A stretch of DNA of 6,019 nt. Origin: a bacterium (GTDB taxonomy: Bacteria; UBA9089; JASEGY01). Below are positions 1 to 4,982 of the stretch, in pieces; position 1 is the stretch's first letter; every line of letters begins with the position of its first letter. The notes under the pieces were generated by a model. It made no database searches. It worked only from the letters and a program-made list of their open reading frames with translations, and was not told the DNA's origin. The position numbers were made by a program, and so were the translations under genes. The DNA lies in assembly GCA_030019105.1 (NCBI GenBank), contig JASEGY010000230.1:1-6019 (forward strand), written 5' to 3'.

Positions 1-7
1 AGAGAGA

Positions 8-109
8 GCGTAAGGTGACCAACCCTGGAACCGTGAACCCTGAACTTTGAACCCTGAACTTTGAACCCTGAACTTTGAACCCTTTAGCTCTTACCCTTAG
101 ATTTGAAGA
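8..109 (+). repeat. Left arm of an inverted repeat, containing a heptamer array
   Basis: This arm matches the reverse complement of 665-738, with the antitoxin gene at 275-649 between them. Inside it, positions 34-82 are seven consecutive 7-bp units alternating TGAACCC and TGAACTT. The right arm has two fewer TGAACCC/TGAACTT pairs, which accounts for the 28-bp length difference (102 versus 74 bp). The match ends at the shared ATTTGAAGA (101-109). The repeat may continue beyond the window start. Confidence 0.85.
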
Positions 110-139
110 AGACACTCCCCTACTGCCTTATTGGTGTTT

Positions 140-210
140 GGTGGGTTTCGCTACGCTCCACCCACTCTACAAAATGGCCGAAACGATGATTAATGCCCTA
201 ATCCACAATC
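140..210 (+). repeat. REP-like palindrome plus GGCCGAAAC repeat, copy 1
   Basis: A GTGGG...CCCAC palindrome (140-165) is followed by TCTAC and then a 40-bp segment (171-210) with the core ATGGCCGAAACGA. That segment matches 3487-3526 at 34 of 40 positions, and a shorter version lies inverted at about 5905-5933. The rest of 1-274 contains no gene I can support: the open frame at 75-260 is made largely of these repeats. The segment lies downstream of the antitoxin gene on the minus strand, so it could also affect transcript ends, but no T-run terminator is visible. Confidence 0.75.
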
Positions 211-274
211 ACAACATGCTCACCTTCTCATCTTTTTTGCACCAGCCGATAGAGAATTAGGTTCGTATGCCTCA

Positions 275-649
275 TCAAGCTGCTCGGTTATATTCATATG
301 GCTGTATCAGCACCTCTGCCGGAATAGCCAGCCCTGCATGGAGCCGCCGCATCATATCTATCGAAAGTGGCTGTTTTCGGTTCAATATTTCTGAAACGCG
401 AGCCTGGCTGCCAATGTAAGGCTCCAGGTCACGACGTGACAAGCCGCGGCTTTCCAGATAATAAATGATCGCTTCGATAGGATCTGGCAGGGGAATGTAA
501 TAATGTTTATCTTCGTAGGTTTCAACAAGGGTTGTTAATACGTCCAATCGGTCGCCTTCGGGTGTATTGGGCGCAGCGTTAAAAAGGCGATCTATTTCTT
601 CAAGTGCGGCCTGATAATCCGATTCGGTTTTAATGGGTTTAATATTCAT
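275..649 (-). CDS. higA: HigA-family (COG5499-like) antitoxin, apparently without its toxin
   Basis: This 124-residue protein looks like the antitoxin and autorepressor of a HigBA-type TA module: it would bind a RelE/HigB-like mRNA interferase and repress its own promoter. The first ~55 residues are acidic and variable. Residues ~57-115 form a helix-turn-helix region with LSRRDLEPYIG, the recognition-helix-like SEILNRKQPLS, and the family ending RRLHAGLAIPAEVLI. In this family the toxin gene normally lies just upstream. Here the upstream DNA (650-994) is repeats only, so the antitoxin looks orphaned. The ATG at 649 is used because the match begins early; the nearest SD-like GAGG is about 13 nt upstream, which is long, and lies within repeat DNA. 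The gene sits between inverted-repeat arms (8-109 and 665-738), which suggests a mobile or rearranged cassette. Family assignment is good; an active role is uncertain. Confidence 0.8.
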   Translation of the reverse strand: MNIKPIKTESDYQAALEEIDRLFNAAPNTPEGDRLDVLTTLVETYEDKHYYIPLPDPIEAIIYYLESRGLSRRDLEPYIGSQARVSEILNRKQPLSIDMMRRLHAGLAIPAEVLIQPYEYNRAA

Positions 650-656
650 AGCGAAA

Positions 657-818
657 ACGTATCCTCTTCAAATCTAAGGGTAAGAGCCAAAGGGTTCAAA
701 GTTCAGGGTTCACGGTTCCAGGGTTGGTCACCTTACGCGCGCTCTCTAACCTTGAACCTTGAACCTCTGAACCTGACAATCTGAACGGGTTCTACCATGA
801 CTTTTGAAGAGGATACGT
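657..818. mobile_element. 162-bp non-coding element with perfect 16-bp terminal inverted repeats
   Basis: Positions 657-672 (ACGTATCCTCTTCAAA) are the exact reverse complement of 803-818. Between them lie the right arm of the inverted repeat (665-738) and a heptamer-like run of TTGAACC units (about 750-775). No coding frame of substance is visible. The left end is 8 bp from the antitoxin start codon, so the element occupies the place where a toxin gene or promoter would be expected. A clear target-site duplication is not visible: GAAA occurs on both flanks but is offset by one base. Confidence 0.55.
665..738 (-). repeat. Right arm of the inverted repeat flanking the HigA-like gene
   Basis: This is the reverse complement of 8-109, missing two 14-bp units. 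It includes the shared GGTCACCTTACGC end and the ATTTGAAGA end. Flanking purine-rich AGAGAG/CTCTCT tracts (1-8 and 741-747) extend the symmetry loosely. Confidence 0.85.
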
Positions 819-847
819 AGAAACCTCCAGTTAAATCGTGGCAGGAT

Positions 848-959
848 CTAGTACAGCTCGGCGGAAATCCCTCGTCGGTTTGAGGAGTCTGAGAAACCAG
901 GTTTTTTCAAAAAACCTGGTTTCTGTAACCGGCGGGGAACTTCCGCCGACGTGTACTAG
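848..959. mobile_element. 112-bp MITE/REP-like long imperfect hairpin
   Basis: The ends (848-866 and 941-959) are inverted repeats of 19 bp with two mismatches, beginning CTAGTACA. The centre (892-924) is a perfect 16-bp inverted repeat around one C (AGAAACCAGGTTTTTT / AAAAAACCTGGTTTCT). The intervening parts also pair imperfectly, apart from a bulge of about 9 bp on the left arm near 882-891. The whole unit could therefore fold as one long hairpin. It lies 35 bp downstream of hicB on the minus strand. It has no coding capacity and looks like a non-autonomous miniature transposable element or a large REP. Stretch 650-994 contains no gene. Confidence 0.75.
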
Positions 960-983
960 TCATGAGGTAGTAGTCAAGAGCCG

Positions 984-997
984 GAATTCAGAATTCA
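984..997 (+). repeat. Two GAATTCA heptamers ending on the hicB stop codon
   Basis: Two tandem GAATTCA units. The last three bases (995-997, TCA) are the TGA stop of hicB on the minus strand. Confidence 0.6.
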
Positions 998-1234
998 GGC
1001 AACTTTCTGTAAAGCGTTCACAAATTCTTTACCAGAAAGTGGAGAAGGCAACGATTTACTATCCTGGTGATAGAGTTCTATTGTTTCTTCCACAATCTGA
1101 CATAACTCGTCAAAAACCTCATGCTCATTGTCTCCATGGCAGCCTCCGTAAAAAAGCTCCGGACAACTGCCTATGAAACATCCGTCTTCTTCAGACCACT
1201 CGACAAGCTTTACATATCCGGCTTCCCCATTCAT
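995..1234 (-). CDS. hicB: HicB-family antitoxin
   Basis: This 79-residue antitoxin would neutralise the HicA mRNA interferase encoded immediately upstream. It matches the short HicB type: YVKLVEWSEEDGCFIGSCPEL, then GGCHGDNEHEVFDELC, then a helix VEETIELYHQD, which is the partial RNase H-like HicB fold. No C-terminal helix-turn-helix or ribbon-helix-helix DNA-binding domain follows, so self-regulation may be weak or absent. The start is placed at the ATG at 1234. It overlaps the hicA stop as ATGA and has a strong SD (GAGGAGG, 7 nt spacing). A longer frame starting at 1261 adds nine residues unlike HicB and is not preferred. The 3' end coincides with a GAATTCA heptamer pair. Gene order hicA-hicB and the overlap support translational coupling. 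Confidence 0.88.
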   Translation of the reverse strand: MNGEAGYVKLVEWSEEDGCFIGSCPELFYGGCHGDNEHEVFDELCQIVEETIELYHQDSKSLPSPLSGKEFVNALQKVA

Positions 1235-1428
1235 CTCTTGGCCTCCTCTATAGCAAGGCATACAGCCTTTTCTTGATAGCGCTTTGCGTCATCGCCTTCT
1301 TTTCCTGAAACAGTGATCGGCTTGGTGACATTTGGATGGACAAAATTACGGTGATCTCCTTTGCCTCCCCTGTCAACAAAGCCTACCTTTTGTAAGTCTC
1401 TTATGATATCTCTAATCTTCCTTGGCAT
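1231..1428 (-). CDS. hicA: HicA-family toxin (mRNA interferase)
   Basis: This 65-residue protein is typical in length for HicA toxins, small double-stranded-RNA-binding-fold ribonucleases that cleave mRNA and are blocked by HicB. Visible family features are the N-terminal helix with DIIRDLQKVGF, the GGKGDHRNFVHP segment holding the expected catalytic His26, the strand KPITVSG, and the closing helix around YQEKAVCLAIEEAKR. The usual motif is GSH; here it is GDH, with the His retained, so activity is plausible. The ATG at 1428 has only a weak SD. Its stop overlaps the hicB start by 4 bp. It lies 36 bp downstream of the broken PIN gene, so it is either transcribed from a promoter within that pseudogene or as part of a longer TA operon. 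Confidence 0.9.
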   Translation of the reverse strand: MPRKIRDIIRDLQKVGFVDRGGKGDHRNFVHPNVTKPITVSGKEGDDAKRYQEKAVCLAIEEAKR

Positions 1429-1464
1429 TTTCTATCTTATTGCCTCAACGGTAGGACCCGGCAG

Positions 1465-1940
1465 TCACCCGCATGACTCATTGGCTTGCTGCAATACGGC
1501 ATCGATAACGGATCGGCTTAGACTGAAACCTTGCAGGTGTAAGCGTTCGAGGTCTGGTCGAATGATAGACAAGAGTCTTGCTTGTTTGGCTTTCAGCAGA
1601 ATACCCACTGTTCCGATTTTTCGCACGCCCAATTGAGTGAGTTTGCGCCGACCTTTCTTTTCGTCCATTAGCACCCAATCTGCGCTAAGTTCACTGGCTA
1701 ACACAATAGTTTCGGCTTCGCCCAAATCCAGCTCATCAAGCAGTACGTCCACCGCCAAACGGTCTTTGACGCTGACAGTTTTTATCCAGGTTGCCTCAGA
1801 CACCTCACGAGCACCGCTCGCATCGTATCCGGGTAAACAGCCTGAGCGATATAGAGTTTCCCAAAAAGTTGCCGGAGCAGGTCAAACCGTTGTATTGAAG
1901 CCAACCCAATTAAAGGTGTAGTATTGGAGACAACAATCAC
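1465..1940 (-). pseudogene. Frameshifted DUF3368/PIN-domain toxin (VapC-like)
   Basis: This is two frames of one PIN-superfamily toxin gene, a metal-dependent ribonuclease of the DUF3368 type. Frame one starts at the GTG at 1940 (GTGA overlap with the UPF0175 stop), reads VIVVSNTTPLIGLASI then FDLLRQLFGKLYIAQAVY, and runs into a TAA at 1782-1784 after 52 residues. Frame two carries on the family pattern in another phase: YDASGAREVSEATWI, DLGEAE, VLMDEKKGRR, VGILLKAKQ, ending at 1465. The shift maps to about 1830-1840. In addition, the codon at 1923-1925 is AAT (Asn) where the family has its first catalytic Asp (SDTTP becomes SNTTP). With a frameshift and a lost active-site residue it is probably inactive. 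A GTG at 1803 could start a 112-residue fragment, but that lacks the first acidic residue. A sequencing indel could explain the shift, but not also the Asn. Confidence 0.85.
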
Positions 1941-2218
1941 TGGTCTGTTTTTACCTCCAGTGCTTGTACCGCTACGAATTCTTCCGCCAATTCATCGGGA
2001 GTGTAATTGACATATGCAACCCCATGTGTCTGAAGCAAGGCTAAGAATTCAATACGGTTCATGTTTAACAAACGAGCAGCTTTTCCTGAAGAGATGCGCC
2101 CTTCAGTGAACAATGAAATAACCAACCACTCATTTGTTCGGCGTTGGATCTGGTCTTGATCAAAGCCGAACTGGAGTAGAGGGATTGGAACGCGGATTTC
2201 AAAAGTTGTTTCAGCCAT
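1937..2218 (-). CDS. UPF0175 family antitoxin
   Basis: This 93-residue protein is of the UPF0175 (COG2886) family, small helix-turn-helix antitoxins commonly paired with DUF3368/PIN toxins. The core is residues ~25-75: the helix EWLVISLFTEGRIS, SGKAARLLNMNRIEFLALLQ (the DNA-binding helices), then GVAYVNYTPDELAEEF. The ATG at 2218 has a clear SD (AAGGAGT, 6 nt spacing). Its stop overlaps the GTG of the PIN gene in a GTGA, a classical antitoxin-toxin coupling. Because the toxin is broken, this antitoxin may be a relic, or it may persist as a DNA-binding protein. It follows recA with a 68-bp gap, so recA read-through or its own promoter could express it. Confidence 0.9.
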   Translation of the reverse strand: MAETTFEIRVPIPLLQFGFDQDQIQRRTNEWLVISLFTEGRISSGKAARLLNMNRIEFLALLQTHGVAYVNYTPDELAEEFVAVQALEVKTDQ

Positions 2219-2257
2219 TGCTTTACTCCTTCACCATATCTGACACAATAATTCTGT

Positions 2258-2274
2258 CGCGGCCAGAGGCCACG
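2258..2274 (-). terminator. Short GC hairpin after recA, doubtful terminator
   Basis: CGCGGCC and GGCCACG can form a 7-bp stem (one G-T pair) with a 3-base loop, 13 bp past the recA stop codon. No T-run follows, so it is not a convincing intrinsic terminator. It may only slow transcription between recA and the TA genes. Confidence 0.25.
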
Positions 2275-2286
2275 CTATGTTCACCT

Positions 2287-3324
2287 TTACCCGGAAGACT
2301 CCGCTGTCTTCTCTGCGGTTTTAGCCAGCCCCAGTTTCTCTTTAATCTTTTGCTCGATCTCATCCCGCAAGGCTTGATTTTCCTTGAGATATTGTCTCAC
2401 CTTCTCCCGGCCCTGGCCTAACTGGTTTCCTTCGTAGGCAAACCAGGCGCCGCTTTGTTTGATTAATTTATATTCTATGGCCAGATCAATAAGACAACCC
2501 TCGCTGGAGATGCCCTCTTCATAGAGCATATCAAATTCGGCTACCTTGAAGGGAGGGGCAACCTTGTTTTTAGCGACCTTAACCTTGATTCGACCACCAA
2601 TAGCTTCTTCTCCGGTTTTCAGGGTCTGTATCCGCCGCAAGTCGAGTCTGACCGAAGAGTAAAACTTCAAGGCCCGGCCACCCGTGGTAGTCTCAGAGGG
2701 GCCCCGGCCCATTCCACCGATCTTCTCCCTGATCTGATTAATAAAGATACAGCAGGTCTTAGTTTTACTAATACTAGCGGTTAGCTTTCTTAAGGCCTTG
2801 GACATCAGCCTCGCCTGGAGTCCAACCTGGATATCCTCCATGCTCCCCTCCAATTCCACCTGAGGCACAAGGGCCGCGACCGAATCAATAACCACAACAT
2901 CTATCGCCCCTGAGCGAATAAGGGTGTCGGCGATTTCCAGGGCTTGCTCGCCGGTATCCGGTTGGGCAATAAGGAGATTATCAATCTCTACCCCTATCTT
3001 CCGGGCATAAGTGGGGTCCAGGGCATGTTCGGCATCAATAAAGGCAGCTTCCCCTCCTTGACGTTGGGCGTTCGCAATTATCTCCAGGGTGAGGGTTGTC
3101 TTTCCTGAGGCTTCCGGGCCGTAAATTTCAATTACTCTTCCCCGGGGCACACCCCCCACGCCAATAGCTAAGTCAAGAGTCAAAGCGCCGGTAGAGATAG
3201 CCGGCACATCCCCTTTGGGTCTCTCCCCCAAGCGCATCAAGGCCCCTTTGCCAAACTGCTTCTCAACCTGTCCCAGAGCCATTTCCAGGGCCTGTTGTCG
3301 TTGCTCTCTGTTCTCCTCTTCCAT
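2287..3324 (-). CDS. recA: RecA recombinase with unusual DNA-binding loops
   Basis: This 345-residue, ATP-dependent strand-exchange protein acts in homologous recombination and would activate LexA cleavage if an SOS system exists. Visible are Walker A GPEASGKT (69-76), the DAEHALDP segment (~97-104), Walker B VVVIDS (D147), the [10 protein letters not shown] stretch before loop L2, and [20 protein letters not shown] after it. Length is normal, but the C-terminus ([10 protein letters not shown]) lacks a strongly acidic tail. Loop L1 reads [14 protein letters not shown] rather than the usual EGEMGDSHVGLQAR. Loop L2 reads [14 protein letters not shown] instead of GVMFGNPETTTGG: one residue longer, without the conserved Phe. 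The start is the ATG at 3324 with SD GAGGAGG about 5-6 nt away. A repeat element of about 240 bp separates it from thpR. I see no recognisable LexA box upstream. Confidence 0.98.
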   Translation of the reverse strand: MEEENREQRQQALEMALGQVEKQFGKGALMRLGERPKGDVPAISTGALTLDLAIGVGGVPRGRVIEIYGPEASGKTTLTLEIIANAQRQGGEAAFIDAEHALDPTYARKIGVEIDNLLIAQPDTGEQALEIADTLIRSGAIDVVVIDSVAALVPQVELEGSMEDIQVGLQARLMSKALRKLTASISKTKTCCIFINQIREKIGGMGRGPSETTTGGRALKFYSSVRLDLRRIQTLKTGEEAIGGRIKVKVAKNKVAPPFKVAEFDMLYEEGISSEGCLIDLAIEYKLIKQSGAWFAYEGNQLGQGREKVRQYLKENQALRDEIEQKIKEKLGLAKTAEKTAESSG

Positions 3325-3345
3325 TTTATCCTCCTCGTATTAGTA

Positions 3346-3588
3346 ATTTCGGATTTCGGATTTCGGATTGCGGATTGAAAGATATTTCGGCCTTATTCGT
3401 CGCTTCGACCACTTACAGGGAAGTAGGTTGGGCATTGCCCACCAATAAAGGTGTCCGTGAAAACGGTGGGCAATGCCCACCCTACCAAAATGGCCGAAAC
3501 GACGAACAATGCCTTAATCTGCAATCATCACTCCGAAATCCGCAATCCAAAATCCGCAATCCGCAATCCGCAATCCAAAATCCGCAAT
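3346..3588. repeat. Composite symmetric repeat element between thpR and recA
   Basis: Three nested levels of inverted symmetry are visible. The outer level is heptamer arrays: ATTTCGG/ATTGCGG units (3346-3377) facing eight CCGCAAT/CCAAAAT/CCGAAAT units (3533-3588). The middle level is a GGCCGAAACGACGAA-type segment at about 3384-3406 (inverted) facing 3491-3514. The inner level is the 21-bp arms 3423-3443 and 3465-3485, with one mismatch; each arm itself holds a GGGCATTGCCC palindrome. The right-hand array ends exactly at the thpR stop codon (3589-3591). No gene is present; the open frames here (3375-3614 and 3451-3648, plus strand) are repeat translations. The recA SD lies just outside the element, so any recA promoter would be upstream of it or inside it. 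Confidence 0.8.
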
Positions 3589-4164
3589 TTACTGCGGCGG
3601 CAAATGTGCCGTAGAAATTACACTGTAAATTGGGCCGGTAGAAGTTAATTGGCTTTTCATTAAATTGATCTTAGTTACCTGCATTTTTTCAGTAAAAACA
3701 GCCTTAATTGAATGTATTATCTCAACTAATTTGTCTCTATTGTCTAATTTCTTTACCCGGCCAAGGGTGAGATGGGGGACAAATTCTCTTTCCTCCCCTG
3801 GCAAACCTATACTGCGTAATTTGAGGTCCAATTTTTCGGCCAGTTCTTTCAGCTCTTCCTGTCCATCTTCTATTCCTATCCAGACTATTCTTGGTTTTCC
3901 AATAGACGGGAAAGCCCCCAGAGAACTCAATGACATCTCGAACCAGGTTTTTTTATGAGCGACTTCTTTAATCATCTTAGAAACAGAGCTAAGTCTGATC
4001 CGGGGAATATCCCCCAGAAATTTCAAGGTGAGATGGATAGAATCCGGTGAAACCCATTTCACCCCGGCATCCGACTTTTTTAGTTTCTCCTGGATGTTAA
4101 CCAGCTCTTCTTTTATCTCCTGGGTAAGTGGAATGGCAATAAAGCATCTGATATTCTCACTCAT
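3589..4164 (-). CDS. thpR: RNA 2',3'-cyclic phosphodiesterase (2H family, LigT-like)
   Basis: This 191-residue cytoplasmic enzyme is of the 2H phosphoesterase family and is predicted to hydrolyse RNA 2',3'-cyclic phosphates to 2'-phosphates; some homologues join tRNA halves in vitro. The start MSENIRCFIAIPL is the family's RxFiAi opening. The two catalytic HxTx motifs are present: HLTL at 44-47 (SIHLTLKFLGD) and HLTL at 131-134 (FVPHLTLGRVK). The C-terminal LTSTGPIYSVI is also typical, and length is normal. The ATG at 4164 overlaps the end of pncC by 8 bp, with an upstream SD-like AAGGAGAT about 10 nt away, implying translational coupling. The gene ends immediately against a heptamer array, with no spacer between TAA and repeat. 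The neighbourhood cinA-thpR-recA is known in Deinococcus. Confidence 0.94.
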   Translation of the reverse strand: MSENIRCFIAIPLTQEIKEELVNIQEKLKKSDAGVKWVSPDSIHLTLKFLGDIPRIRLSSVSKMIKEVAHKKTWFEMSLSSLGAFPSIGKPRIVWIGIEDGQEELKELAEKLDLKLRSIGLPGEEREFVPHLTLGRVKKLDNRDKLVEIIHSIKAVFTEKMQVTKINLMKSQLTSTGPIYSVISTAHLPPQ

Positions 4165-4672
4165 GGGTTCGTATCTCCTTGATTAGCTCTTCTTCTATCA
4201 ACCTAAAGGCTTCCGTGGCTGTTTGATTCTTGATATCTCTTCGGTCCCCGGTAAAATTAAACTGCCTTACCATAACTTCTCCTCTAAGGCAAAAGGCAAT
4301 ATAGACCAGGCCAACCGGTTTTTCCTCAGTTCCTCCGGAGGGGCCGGCAATACCGGTCACCCCTAAACCTGAATCCGTCTCCAATAATCCGGCTACTCCA
4401 ATGGCCATCGCCCTGGCCGTCTCCCGGCTAACTGCTCCGAACCGCTGAATTACCTCAGGCCGAACGCCAAGTACCTTTATTTTGACCTCATTACTGTAAG
4501 CAACAACTCCTCCCCTAAAGTAATCCGAACTGCCCGGAATATTGGTAAATTGATGTGAAATCAACCCACCGGTACACGATTCAGCTATTCCAATGGTTAA
4601 TTTTCGCTCCCTTAAAATCTGGCTGATTGCGGATTGCGGATTGCGGATTGCGGACTTCTGCTTGTTGATCAC
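4157..4672 (-). CDS. pncC: CinA C-terminal domain protein, nicotinamide-nucleotide amidohydrolase
   Basis: This 171-residue stand-alone PncC-type domain deamidates NMN to nicotinate mononucleotide in pyridine nucleotide salvage; the N-terminal MoaB-like domain of full CinA is absent. Motifs are IAESCTGG (29-36, with the presumed active-site Ser32), GGVVAYSNEVK, GAVSRETARAMA, and GVTGIAGPSGG...KPVGLVYIA. Family similarity begins at about residue 15 (AISQILRERKLTIGIAES). Residues ~7-16 (SAIRNPQSAI) are the translation of four tandem ATTGCGG heptamers (4626-4653 on the plus strand), so a repeat array has become part of the coding sequence. The only usable start I see is the GTG at 4672, upstream of the array, with a weak purine-rich SD. 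It overlaps thpR by 8 bp. The native start codon may have been lost, and N-terminal assignment is uncertain. Confidence 0.93.
   Translation of the reverse strand: MINKQKSAIRNPQSAISQILRERKLTIGIAESCTGGLISHQFTNIPGSSDYFRGGVVAYSNEVKIKVLGVRPEVIQRFGAVSRETARAMAIGVAGLLETDSGLGVTGIAGPSGGTEEKPVGLVYIAFCLRGEVMVRQFNFTGDRRDIKNQTATEAFRLIEEELIKEIRTHE
4626..4653 (+). repeat. Four tandem ATTGCGG heptamers inside the pncC 5' end
   Basis: Four perfect 7-bp units, the same unit type as the arrays at 3346-3377 and (inverted) 3533-3588. They lie in frame within pncC and encode the NPQSAIR-like peptide on the minus strand. Confidence 0.9.
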
Positions 4673-4705
4673 TCTCTACTCTCTACTGGCTACCCACTAC
4701 TTACT
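4671..4705 (+). repeat. Degenerate heptamer array upstream of pncC
   Basis: Five units in a 7-bp period: ACTCTCT, ACTCTCT, ACTGGCT, ACCCACT, ACTTACT. Part of this (4683-4703) recurs at 4965-4985 with one mismatch, so near-identical sequence brackets the two elements described at 4705-4954. The pncC GTG start overlaps the first unit. Confidence 0.7.
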
Positions 4706-4867
4706 ATAGTGGTTAAGAAAAAGATTTTGGGGTTGGCTATCCTTTGGAGTTCAGGCTTTAGCCTTTCATAACTAATGAAATCCTAAAGGATTAACTCCGA
4801 AAGCTACATAGCCTACATAGCCTATCTTGAATTCGCTTACCCCAAAATATTTATCTTAAGAGCTATA
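4705..4867. mobile_element. MITE-like element 1 (163 bp) with internal hairpin
   Basis: The left end is TATAGTGGTTAAGAAAAAGA then TTTTGGGG (4705-4732). The right end (4839-4867) is its inverted copy, matching at about 24 of 29 positions. Inside, 4742-4770 and 4774-4803 form a second imperfect hairpin (GGAGTTCAGGCTTTAGCC facing CCTAAAGGATTAACTCC-type sequence). Further right, TACATAGCC occurs twice in tandem (about 4805-4822). There is no coding capacity. It resembles a non-autonomous inverted-repeat element sitting in the rodZ-pncC gap. Confidence 0.65.
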
Positions 4868-4953
4868 TAGTGGTTAAGAAAAAGATTTTGGGGCTACGAG
4901 TAATTGTGAATTGTGAATTAGGTTACCCCAAAAACATTACCTTGAAAGCTATA
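4866..4953. mobile_element. MITE-like element 2 (about 88 bp), abutting element 1
   Basis: The left 28 bp (4866-4893) are identical to 4705-4732. The right end (4925-4953) is an inverted, more diverged copy, ACCCCAAAAACATTACCTTG then AAAGCTATA. The short interior contains ATTGTGA heptamers in tandem. It shares its first two bases with the end of element 1, so the two look like head-to-tail copies, one shortened. Together with the flanking arrays they fill the 310-bp gap between rodZ and pncC, in which I see no gene. Confidence 0.65.
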
Positions 4954-4961
4954 TTTACTAT

Positions 4962-4982
4962 TGACTACTGACTACCCACTAC
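4962..4982 (+). repeat. Three heptamers abutting the rodZ stop codon
   Basis: TGACTAC, TGACTAC, CCACTAC in a 7-bp period. The next three bases (4983-4985, TTA) are the rodZ TAA on the minus strand, with no spacer. Confidence 0.75.

Noticed and set aside
75..260. Plus-strand open frame of 61 codons
   Set aside because: It begins inside the heptamer array and runs through the REP-like repeat; no family resemblance and no SD.
819..847. Remnant of a HigB-type toxin upstream of the HigA-like gene
   Set aside because: All minus-strand frames from 650 to 850 were read; none shows HigB-like sequence, only repeat translations.
838..1176. Plus-strand open frame of 112 codons
   Set aside because: It spans the 112-bp hairpin element and the antisense of hicB; its composition is repeat-derived.
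1235..1261. Upstream hicB start at 1261
   Set aside because: The extra residues do not resemble HicB, and the ATG at 1234 has an SD and an ATGA overlap with hicA.
1361..1921. Plus-strand frames at 1361-1636 and 1637-1921, and a second minus frame at 1478-1678
   Set aside because: They lie antisense to, or out of phase with, the PIN pseudogene and hicA, whose protein families are recognisable.
2134..2421. Plus-strand open frame
   Set aside because: Antisense to recA and the UPF0175 gene, with no recognisable features.
3325..3345. LexA/SOS box upstream of recA
   Set aside because: Neither CTGT-N8-ACAG nor a GAAC...GTTC type palindrome is visible between the recA start and the repeat element.
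3533..3588. Possible CRISPR array
   Set aside because: The units are 7 bp with no spacers; there is no 24-40 bp repeat-spacer pattern and no cas gene.
3375..3648. Two overlapping plus-strand frames with NPQSKIRNPQ-type peptides
   Set aside because: Translations of the CCGCAAT/CCAAAAT heptamer array, not genes.
3665..3958. Plus-strand open frame of 97 codons
   Set aside because: Shadow of thpR, which carries both HxTx motifs.
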